Source: an uncultured Clostridia bacterium (lineage in GTDB: Bacteria; Bacillota; Clostridia; Oscillospirales; CAG-272). Taken from it: a DNA stretch of 5,639 bases. How positions within the stretch are numbered: position 1 is the stretch's first letter; each line of letters begins with the position of its first letter. The DNA is taken from contig CANBDB010000103.1 of the NCBI GenBank assembly GCA_947367285.1, positions 1 through 5,639 of the forward strand, given 5' to 3'. The position numbers were made by a program, and so were the translations under genes. The notes under the pieces are model-generated. The model was not told the DNA's origin, searched no databases, and was given only the letters and a program-made list of their open reading frames with translations. Below are positions 1 through 4,962 of the stretch, piece by piece.

Positions 1-124
1 TGTTGATACCCCTCGGCTGAAGCTCAAGTTAGTGCTGATGTGCGTCTACCCTCTGGCGAGTTGGATTGCCCGAAAAGTCGGAATTCTTAAAGGAAATAAA
101 TACCTCAGTTTTAATTTCGTTCAT
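1..124 (-). pseudogene. N-terminus of a TIR-domain protein, interrupted by an in-frame stop, running off the left edge
   Basis: The frame opens with ATG at 124-122, nine bases after a GGAG ribosome binding site (137-134), and reads MNEIKTEVFISFKNSDFSGN and then PTRQRVDAHQH before TAA at 31-29. The same frame continues after the stop as LELQPRGIN to the window edge. VFISFKNSD, GNPT and L-x-L-x-x-x-G-I-N match, in order and spacing, the first beta strand, the following loop and the first helix of bacterial TIR domains, which usually run 'GNPTxDSxIAxxLYxxLxxxGIxTF'. Against that pattern the TAA sits on the usual tyrosine, and DS, I and L are replaced by QR, D and H, which suggests decay by point changes rather than a frameshift. 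TIR domains in bacteria commonly hydrolyse or modify NAD+ in antiphage defence. Which effector family this is cannot be told from 40 codons. Sequence error near a contig end is an alternative to true inactivation. Confidence 0.6.
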
Positions 125-150
125 TTTTTACATCTCCATTTTGGATTTTA

Positions 151-166
151 CAGTAAATATATACTG
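151..166. promoter_or_regulatory. Operator-like palindrome at the start of the TIR gene transcript
   Basis: Read on the minus strand, CAGTATATATTTACTG is a 16-base inverted repeat with seven of eight pairs matching. It begins directly after the -10 box, so it covers the expected transcription start. Position and symmetry fit a repressor dimer site, but AT-rich sequence produces such palindromes by chance and no regulator is visible. Confidence 0.35.
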
Positions 167-195
167 ATTTTATCACAAAGCATAAATTTTGTCAA
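167..195 (-). promoter_or_regulatory. SigA-type promoter for the TIR gene
   Basis: On the minus strand there is a perfect -35 TTGACA (195-190), a 17-base spacer and a -10 TAAAAT (172-167), preceded by TG one base upstream (extended -10). It lies just past the tatD terminator and about 45 bases upstream of the TIR start codon, giving a leader of roughly 35 bases. It shows that the left-hand gene is an independent transcription unit and was probably well expressed. Confidence 0.82.
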
Positions 196-214
196 TGCTT
201 ACCAAGAAAAGCTC

Positions 215-241
215 AAAAAAAGCACCCGTCGGGTGCTTTTT
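215..241 (-). terminator. Intrinsic terminator of tatD
   Basis: An 11-base-pair stem (217-227 with 231-241, GC-rich core GCACCC/GGGTGC, three-base loop) is followed on the minus strand by seven T residues. It starts nine bases after the tatD stop codon. The A-run on the other side makes it potentially bidirectional, but no plus-strand gene is present. Confidence 0.9.
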
Positions 242-249
242 GTTACTAT

Positions 250-1053
250 CTATAAACCGTAAATCCTCTGCGCATTCTCAAAGGTGATCTCGGCAATCTC
301 CTCGGGCGTTTTGCCAAATACCGCAGCTATTGCGCCCACGGTGTATTCAAGGTTTGCAGAGTGGTTCATCTTGCCGCGCAAGGGATGGGGGGAGAGGTAG
401 GGCGCGTCGGTCTCCACGAGCAATCGGTCAAGCGGAATGGTGGACACAACCTCGCGCACTCGGCTCGCGTTCTTGAACGTAACCACGCCCGAAAACGAAA
501 TGTACCAACCGCGGCGGATAAGCTCTCTCGCCATCTCGGATGAGCCGCTGTAGCTGTGGAATATGCCCTTTACACTTGGGTATTTAAGCGCCATTTCAAA
601 GCAGTCTCCGTGCGCCTCGCGGTCGTGAATGATAACGGGCAAGCCGTACTTTTGTGCCATTTGCATTTGAGCCTCAAAAACATGTCTTTGCTTTGCCTTT
701 ACCTCGTCGGTGAGGTCATCAAGGTGGTAGTCAAAGCCGATTTCCCCTATTGCAACTATCTTGTTTTCCTTGCGGAGCGCCTCGTTGCAAATGCTCGCCT
801 CGATCTTTGCGAGAGCCGCGTCAATATCGTCGATATAGAGGCAGTCCTCGGGGTGAATGCCCGATGAAACGTACATATTTTCATATTTTTTTGCCTGCGC
901 TATGCACTCGCGCAAATTTTCGGGATTGGTCGCAATATTGACTATCGCCCCCACATGCTGTGCAAAAATTTTGTCAAGCAGCGCATCCGCACCGCCCTCA
1001 TATTCGTTAAACCACGCGTCAAAATAATGCGCGTGTGAGTCAAAAAATTTCAT
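250..1053 (-). CDS. tatD: TatD-family metal-dependent hydrolase (DNase)
   Basis: The 267-residue protein is full length for the TatD family, which adopts an amidohydrolase-type TIM barrel with a two-metal centre. E. coli TatD has 3'-5' exonuclease activity on DNA and RNA and is cytoplasmic. The metal-ligand motifs are all visible: HAH at residues 7-9, GEIGFDYH with Glu104, IIHDREAH with His143, FHSYSG with His166 and LVETDAPYLSP with Asp216. The start is supported by AAAGGA seven bases upstream. Bacillota often place a TatD homologue next to metG (metS-yabD in B. subtilis), and the same pair occurs here, but separated by about 880 bases of repeats. No convincing promoter was found directly upstream, so expression may depend on readthrough from metG or on a promoter hidden in the repeats. 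An intrinsic terminator follows. The family call is firm; the natural substrate is not. Confidence 0.95.
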   Translation of the reverse strand: MKFFDSHAHYFDAWFNEYEGGADALLDKIFAQHVGAIVNIATNPENLRECIAQAKKYENMYVSSGIHPEDCLYIDDIDAALAKIEASICNEALRKENKIVAIGEIGFDYHLDDLTDEVKAKQRHVFEAQMQMAQKYGLPVIIHDREAHGDCFEMALKYPSVKGIFHSYSGSSEMARELIRRGWYISFSGVVTFKNASRVREVVSTIPLDRLLVETDAPYLSPHPLRGKMNHSANLEYTVGAIAAVFGKTPEEIAEITFENAQRIYGL

Positions 1054-1166
1054 ATTTTGTCCTTTTTATTTTATAATAGTCGCTTTTTGAAAAAAGATCC
1101 GCAATAACTTTGGGAGCAACTTCGTCATCGTATCCGTAGCGTTTGCAATTATGATACTGTTTGTTT
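1040..1166 (-). pseudogene. Orphan C-terminal tail of an unidentified gene overlapping the tatD start
   Basis: About 42 codons outside the neighbouring repeat stay open and end in TGA (1042-1040), 14 bases inside tatD in another frame. The frame reads RNKQYHNCKRYGYDDEVAPK and then VIADLFSKSDYYKIKRTKYEIF (given in two parts). Its amino acid mix and codon use look like real protein rather than noise, and an overlapping stop is typical of a translationally coupled upstream gene. On its 5' side the frame runs straight into the palindromic repeat at 1167-1239 and meets TAG at 1189-1187, with no start codon. I read it as the surviving 3' end of a gene once located between metG and tatD and destroyed by repeat insertion or deletion. 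I do not recognise the family. A chance open frame of this length is possible. Confidence 0.35.
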
Positions 1167-1239
1167 CGGACGCGCAATGCGCGCCCCTACACTTTATTCA
1201 CATAAATTCCTTAATGTAGGGGCGGCCATTGGCCGTCCG
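1167..1239. repeat. Palindromic repeat element with two 25-base arms
   Basis: The left arm (1167-1191) and right arm (1215-1239) are inverted copies enclosing a 23-base AT-rich loop. Both outer ends read CGGACG and both inner ends read CCCCTACA. In the middle the arms differ (GCGCATTGCGC against GGCCATTGGCC), yet each is itself near-palindromic, so each arm can fold alone. This is the architecture of non-autonomous REP/MITE-like elements; no coding capacity. Confidence 0.75.
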
Positions 1240-1249
1240 TTTGGGATTA

Positions 1250-1368
1250 AAGTAACTTTTATTCGTAACGGGTCGTCGAGGTAGCGAAGCGGCGCGAGGA
1301 TCTTAAAAAACAACACGGTGTGTTGTTTTTCTCCGAGCGTGACCGAACCGCAGTGAGACCGTCGACCC
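1250..1368. repeat. Second repeat element, bounded by GGGTCG/CGACCC ends and carrying a central hairpin
   Basis: GGGTCGTCG (1270-1278) is mirrored by CCGTCGACCC (1359-1368), and a perfect AT-rich hairpin sits between them. The flank 1252-1281 (GTAACTTTTATT, GTAACG, CGTCGA) recurs in inverted orientation at 1634-1664, tying this element to the next repeat block. Inside lie GC-rich GNGNG-type stretches without an open frame. Interpreted as a mobile non-coding repeat; boundaries are approximate. Confidence 0.5.
1306..1330. terminator. Symmetrical hairpin able to act as a bidirectional terminator
   Basis: AAAAACAACAC pairs perfectly with GTGTTGTTTTT around a GGT loop, so both strands end the stem in a T-run (six T on the minus strand). 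If it works on the minus strand it would uncouple tatD from metG. The stem has few GC pairs, so termination may be weak; it may be only part of the surrounding repeat. Confidence 0.3.
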
Positions 1369-1400
1369 CTACAGAGTTAGATTGTATAATATCGTTCGCG

Positions 1401-1424
1401 TATAGCCGTATCGTTACGGCTATA
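1401..1424. repeat. Perfect 10-base-pair hairpin
   Basis: TATAGCCGTA, loop TCGT, TACGGCTATA. No T-run follows on either strand, so it is not an obvious terminator. It lies between two larger repeat blocks and is probably another dispersed palindrome or an operator-like site. Confidence 0.55.
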
Positions 1425-1443
1425 TAAGAGAGAATATCTTACA

Positions 1444-1490
1444 GAGCCTCCTTCCGCAGAGGGAGGTGTCACGAAGTGACGGAGGGAGTT
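1444..1490. repeat. Dispersed two-hairpin repeat (CCTCC...GGAGG plus GTCACGAAGTGAC)
   Basis: The 47-base block contains a stem of CCTCCTTC with GAGGGAGG (1447-1454 and 1459-1466), then the hairpin GTCAC-GAA-GTGAC (1468-1480), then GGAGGGAGTT. From memory, blocks of this form are abundant in intergenic regions of gut Clostridia. The GAA-triloop hairpin has a counterpart, GACAC-GAA-GTGTC, at 5578-5590 in this window. Confidence 0.55.
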
Positions 1491-1498
1491 CCCCATAC

Positions 1499-1672
1499 AA
1501 ATGAATGTTACTTTTATTTGAATAGCTACCGAAACTCCTTCGTAGATCCCTGCGCAAGCGCAGGTTTTACTCGACTCGCGTTGCTCTCTCGTAAAACTTC
1601 GCTCCGCTCAGGATGACTCGTAGGGGACGGCGCCTTCGACGTCTCGTTACAAAATAAAAGTTACATTCATTT
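1499..1672. repeat. MITE-like element with 21-base terminal inverted repeats
   Basis: The left end (1499-1519) starts AAATGAATGTTACTTTTATT. The right end (1652-1672) is its inverted copy with a single mismatch. The roughly 130-base interior has no gene but folds repeatedly: CCTGCGC-AA-GCGCAGG (1549-1564), and GTTTTAC (1564-1570) paired with GTAAAAC (1591-1597). Size, end structure and absence of coding suit a non-autonomous miniature element. No clear target-site duplication was identified. Confidence 0.6.
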
Positions 1673-1678
1673 CGAAAC

Positions 1679-1697
1679 GGGAGGGGAGACCCCTCCC
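1679..1697. repeat. GC-rich hairpin GGGAGGGG-AGA-CCCCTCCC
   Basis: A perfect 8-base-pair stem with a three-base loop, a few bases outside the MITE-like element's right end. No T-run adjoins it. It resembles the GGGGAGA...TCTCCCC hairpin after metG, so the two may belong to one repeat family. Confidence 0.5.
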
Positions 1698-1714
1698 CTA
1701 CGGTGAAATGGATA

Positions 1715-1885
1715 TAGTTCGTGATGTGTCTTTGAAATTTAGCTACACTCCACTGCGAGAACCGCGAAGCTGATTAAAAGTTTTTGCCTACCCTTCAATG
1801 CGCTTAGTTCGTGTTGTGAACTATAAAACCCTATCAATCTATACTGCGACAATGACGAAGTCGCTACAAAAGCTTTTTTGCCTAC
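1715..1885. repeat. Two degenerate direct copies of an approximately 80-base unit
   Basis: Copy 1 spans 1715-1791 and copy 2 spans 1805-1885. They share TAGTTCGTG[A/T]TGTG at the start (13 of 14), ACTGCGA...CGAAG in the middle (14 of 18) and TTTTTGCCTAC at the end (11 of 11), in the same order and spacing to within a few bases. Copy 2 also contains a TAGTTC/GAACTA hairpin (1805-1823). No open frame is evident. It reads as an old tandem duplication of an intergenic repeat. Confidence 0.55.
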
Positions 1886-1895
1886 TTTTTTCTCG

Positions 1896-1921
1896 AAAAA
1901 GTAGGGGAGATATCTCTCCCC
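1896..1921 (-). terminator. Probable intrinsic terminator of the rbfA-nrnA-metG operon
   Basis: On the minus strand, nine bases after the metG stop, GGGGAGA (1921-1915) pairs with TCTCCCC (1910-1904) around a four-base loop, and TACTTTTT follows. The T-run is short and slightly displaced. It is also the left arm of a second hairpin (1881-1890 with 1896-1905) that shares two bases with the first, so the two folds compete. Confidence 0.5.
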
Positions 1922-1929
1922 CTTACTTA

Positions 1930-3894
1930 TTATCTAATTCTCTCACCAAGGGGTGTTTCGGGGTCGAGGAAGAGCACTCTTACCTGTTCTTCACCGCTAG
2001 CAAGAATCATGCCGTTGGACTCAATTCCGCAAAGAGTTGCGGGCTTGAGATTGCAAACGAGCACGATCTTCTTGCCGATAAGTGCGTCGGGCTCGTAGAA
2101 TTTTGCAATTCCGCTAACCACCTGTCTCTGCTCGTAGCCAAGGTCAACCTTGAGCTTAAGGAGCTTCTTCGCCTTGGGCACTCTTTCGCACTCAATTATC
2201 TTCGCCACGCGAAGCTCAACTGCCATAAAGTCCTCAATTCCGATAAGCGCAAGGCCCTCGGGCTTTTCAATCTTGGGCTCCTCGGGAGCAGGGGCAAATC
2301 TTGCCTTTCTCTTCTCTTCGAGCTCTGCAAGCTTCTTTTCCTCGTCAACTCGAGCAAAGAGAACCTTGGAGTCAAGCACCTCACCGCCTACGGTGAGTCC
2401 GCCAAACTGCTCGCCACCGATAGTGTCAAGTGTGCGCTTGTCCGCGCCGAGCATATTGAGGATCTCCTCACTTGTTTCGGGTGTGAAGGGCGCGAGAAGG
2501 ATTGCACCCCAACGGATTGTTTCAAGAAGATTATAAAGCACAGTCGCAAGACGCTCTCTCTTGCTCTCGTCCTTTGCGAGTGACCAAGGAGTTGTCTCGT
2601 CAATGTACTTGTTAGCGCGTGAAAGCATTTCAAATACTGAAGCGAGCGCGTCGGAGAGGTGGTACTCATCCATATATGCAACGTACTCGTTGTACGCCTT
2701 TGTGCAAGCCGCCTTGAGCTCGTCGTCGAGCGCCTCGGGCGCGGTGGGTGCAAGAATCTTCTTATCGAAATACTTCTTGTCCATGTCAAGAGTACGCTTA
2801 ACAAGGTTACCGAGATTGTTAACAAGGTCGGTGTTGTATCTCTTAATTACTGCTTCGTAAGTAATCGAACCGTCATTTGCATAGGGCATCTCGGAAAGAG
2901 CGTAGTAACGAACCGCATCAACGGAAAATTCGTCCGCAAGCTCGTCCGCGTAGATTACGTTACCCTTGGATTTGGACATCTTGTCCATACCGAAGTTGAA
3001 CCAAGGATGGCCGAACACCTTTTTGGGAAGCGGAATATCAAGTGCCATAAGGAAGATGGGCCAATAGATTGTATGGAAACGGAGAATGTCCTTTCCAATC
3101 ACGTGGCAATCGCAGGGCCACCATTTCTTAAAGCTCTCGCTCTGCTCCTCAAAGGACTTGTCGGGGTCAAAGCCGATGGCTGTGATATAGTTTGTAAGTG
3201 CGTCAAGCCAAACGTAAGTAACGTGCTTAGGATCAAAATCAACGGGAACACCCCAAGTAAAAGAGGTACGGGAAACGCAAAGATCCTGAAGACCGCCCTC
3301 AACCTTGAGGAAGTTGTTAACCATTTCCTTCTTTCTTGATTCGGGCTGAATGAAGTCGGGATTTGCCTCAATGTGAGCGAGAAGCTTGTCCGCATACTTG
3401 CTCATCTTGAAGAAATATGCCTCCTCCTCTGCTCTCTTTACCTCACGTCCGCAGTCGGGACACTTGCCGTCAACTGCCTGTGTTTCGGTAAAGAAGGACT
3501 CACAGGGTGTGCAGTACCAACCCTCGTATTTGCCCTTATATATATCGCCCTGATCGTAGAAGCGCTTGAACATTTTTTGCACTGCTCTCTCGTGGTAGTC
3601 GTCAGTTGTGCGGATAAAGTAGTCGTAGGACGTGTTCATCTTGTCCCAAACACCCTTGATCTCACCTGCAACACCGTCAACGTATGTCTTGGGAGTGATG
3701 CCTGCATCCTTTGCAAGATCCTCGATCTTTTGACCGTGCTCGTCAGTACCGGTGCAGAAGAAAACGTCAAATCCGCGCGCTCTCTTATAGCGAGCCACCG
3801 CGTCGGTCATGATTACCTCATAGGTGTTTCCGAAGTGGGGCTTGCGAGATGCATACGCAATAGCCGTAGTAATGTAATATTTTGGTTTAGTCAT
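1930..3894 (-). CDS. metG: Methionyl-tRNA synthetase with C-terminal tRNA-binding domain
   Basis: The 654-residue protein charges tRNA(Met) with methionine using ATP in the cytoplasm. The class Ia Rossmann fold carries the HIGH-type signature at residues 20-23, here HFGN rather than the more common HIGH, GTDEHG at 49-54, and KMSKS at 305-309. Cys128, Cys131, Cys145 and Cys148 form the zinc knuckle in the connective domain, so this is the zinc-containing type. WLDAL (229-233) belongs to the methionine pocket. An anticodon-binding helical domain follows, and residues from about 545 form the EMAP-II/Trbp111-like OB fold that mediates dimerisation (motif ELRVAKI, then GMILASG). The start is fixed by AAGGAG seven bases upstream. 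It ends in tandem TAA codons. It lies 60 bases after nrnA on the same strand with no promoter seen between them, so it is probably cotranscribed. No T-box leader precedes it. Confidence 0.97.
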   Translation of the reverse strand: MTKPKYYITTAIAYASRKPHFGNTYEVIMTDAVARYKRARGFDVFFCTGTDEHGQKIEDLAKDAGITPKTYVDGVAGEIKGVWDKMNTSYDYFIRTTDDYHERAVQKMFKRFYDQGDIYKGKYEGWYCTPCESFFTETQAVDGKCPDCGREVKRAEEEAYFFKMSKYADKLLAHIEANPDFIQPESRKKEMVNNFLKVEGGLQDLCVSRTSFTWGVPVDFDPKHVTYVWLDALTNYITAIGFDPDKSFEEQSESFKKWWPCDCHVIGKDILRFHTIYWPIFLMALDIPLPKKVFGHPWFNFGMDKMSKSKGNVIYADELADEFSVDAVRYYALSEMPYANDGSITYEAVIKRYNTDLVNNLGNLVKRTLDMDKKYFDKKILAPTAPEALDDELKAACTKAYNEYVAYMDEYHLSDALASVFEMLSRANKYIDETTPWSLAKDESKRERLATVLYNLLETIRWGAILLAPFTPETSEEILNMLGADKRTLDTIGGEQFGGLTVGGEVLDSKVLFARVDEEKKLAELEEKRKARFAPAPEEPKIEKPEGLALIGIEDFMAVELRVAKIIECERVPKAKKLLKLKVDLGYEQRQVVSGIAKFYEPDALIGKKIVLVCNLKPATLCGIESNGMILASGEEQVRVLFLDPETPLGERIR

Positions 3895-3901
3895 AATAAT
3901 T

Positions 3902-3930
3902 CTCCTTCTCCTTCGCGAATGGGCGAAGGA
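3902..3930 (-). promoter_or_regulatory. metG translation leader: tandem AAGGAG sites with an upstream hairpin
   Basis: Two adjacent AAGGAG sequences (3913-3908 and 3907-3902) precede the metG ATG by 13 and 7 bases. GCGAAGGA at the upstream site pairs with TCCTTCGC (8 pairs, six-base loop), so the distal site is hidden when the hairpin folds while the proximal one stays free. The proximal site is at the optimal distance and fixes the start codon. Any regulatory role is inference. Confidence 0.5.
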
Positions 3931-3954
3931 TATGTAATTTTATTTGATTATCGA

Positions 3955-4962
3955 TTAAAATTTTCCCCAGTAGCGCATAATCTCGTCCACTACAAGACGT
4001 GTTGCGAATTCGATGGAGTCGGCTTCAATGGTGCAAGCCGCCGCCTTTGTGTGTCCGCCACCGCCGAAATGCTTTGCTACTACACTCACGTCAAACGCGC
4101 AGGACGAGCGAAGCGAAATTCTGAATGAACGGTATGCCGTGGATTGACGAACACTCATCGCGATTTTTACACCGTCAACCGCGCGAGCGATATCAACGAG
4201 CGTTTCAAGATGCTCGTCCTCAAGCTCAAGCTTCTCTTTAAGCTCGTAGGGGAAAAGCACCGCCGCAATCTTGCGGTTGTTGTAAAAATGAATATTTTGA
4301 AAGCCTACCGCCTCGGCAGCGAGCATTTTTTCGCTCTTGCAATCAAAAAGCCTATGATTTATCTCCGCCGCGTCAATGCCTGCTTTTATAAGCTCCGCAG
4401 CGCAAAGATGGGTGTGAGAGGATACGTTTGAATACTTAAAGCATCCCGTATCGCTCGAAAGCGCCGCATAGATAAGATCATAAGCATCGCGCGGAATTTC
4501 ACCGAGCGCGCCCATTTCTTGAAGTCGAGTAGTGATTTCAAAAATAATCTCTCCACTTGCCGCATAGTCGGCACGAATATAGTTGTCCGCATATTTTGTG
4601 CAGTTGCTGTGGTGGTCGATCATAAGGTCGATCTTGCCCTCAAAATAGGGGTAAAGTGTGCCAAGCTGACTCGGACTTGCCGTGTCAACTGTGACTACTC
4701 GCTCAAATTCAAAGCTTCTGTCAATATTGTCAAATCTCGCACTTCTCTGATGCTTTTCAGTAAGAAAAGCAAGGCGCGAGGGTATCTCGCTCTCGCAGGT
4801 GCAAAGTGTTTTTGAACCCATTGCCTCAAGCACGAGCTTTAGTGCAAATGCGCTTCCAATGGCGTCCGCATCGGGACGAACATGGAAAATAACGAGCGTG
4901 TTTTTGGGCTCTCTTAAAAGCTCGCAAGCCTCGTCAAGCTGAAATTCTTTGAATGAACGCAT
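3955..4962 (-). CDS. nrnA: DHH/DHHA1 phosphoesterase, NrnA-type oligoribonuclease / pAp phosphatase
   Basis: The 335-residue protein has the length and two-domain layout of bacterial NrnA, which degrades 2-5 nucleotide RNAs from the 5' or 3' end and dephosphorylates 3'-phosphoadenosine-5'-phosphate. The N-terminal DHH domain shows H-x-x-P-D-x-D at residues 27-33 followed by AIGSA, VTVDTA with Asp93, DHH at 116-118 and SSDTGCF with Asp171, which are the manganese ligands. The C-terminal DHHA1 domain ends with GGGGH at 300-304 and AAACTIE, the substrate-binding loop. All expected catalytic residues are present. The ATG overlaps the rbfA stop in TAATG, and GGTGA six bases before it lies within the rbfA 3' end, so translation is likely coupled. 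Clostridia commonly keep rbfA and this gene together. Cyclic-dinucleotide (GdpP-like) activity is less likely because there are no membrane or PAS domains. Confidence 0.93.
   Translation of the reverse strand: MRSFKEFQLDEACELLREPKNTLVIFHVRPDADAIGSAFALKLVLEAMGSKTLCTCESEIPSRLAFLTEKHQRSARFDNIDRSFEFERVVTVDTASPSQLGTLYPYFEGKIDLMIDHHSNCTKYADNYIRADYAASGEIIFEITTRLQEMGALGEIPRDAYDLIYAALSSDTGCFKYSNVSSHTHLCAAELIKAGIDAAEINHRLFDCKSEKMLAAEAVGFQNIHFYNNRKIAAVLFPYELKEKLELEDEHLETLVDIARAVDGVKIAMSVRQSTAYRSFRISLRSSCAFDVSVVAKHFGGGGHTKAAACTIEADSIEFATRLVVDEIMRYWGKF

Noticed and set aside
1..104. Structured RNA or riboswitch at the left edge
   Set aside because: The sequence first looked like a leader RNA, but no known consensus matched, and the minus strand translates into a convincing TIR N-terminus with a proper start.
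32..262. Plus-strand open frame of 76 codons at the left edge
   Set aside because: It lies antisense to the TIR start, its promoter and the tatD terminator, has no ribosome binding site, and reads through the terminator hairpin; its residues resemble no protein I know.
1071..1110. Promoter for tatD in the AT-rich stretch (TATTATAAAAT)
   Set aside because: No -35 box at usable spacing was found, and the same bases form the orphan reading frame.
1384..1389. TATAAT as a plus-strand -10 box
   Set aside because: No acceptable -35 hexamer lies 16-18 bases upstream and no gene follows on the plus strand.
1167..1921. CRISPR array
   Set aside because: Repeats differ in type and orientation, with no regularly spaced identical direct repeats or uniform spacers and no cas genes in view.
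1798..2583. Plus-strand open frame of 261 codons
   Set aside because: Mostly antisense to metG, with its start inside the direct repeats and no ribosome binding site. metG has complete family motifs on the other strand.
3895..3954. T-box or other riboswitch upstream of metG
   Set aside because: The 60-base gap is far too short for a T-box and has no AGGGTGGNACCGCG-like sequence.
3373..4128. Plus-strand open frame of 251 codons
   Set aside because: Antisense to metG and nrnA, spans their junction, and lacks upstream signals. It is a codon-usage shadow.
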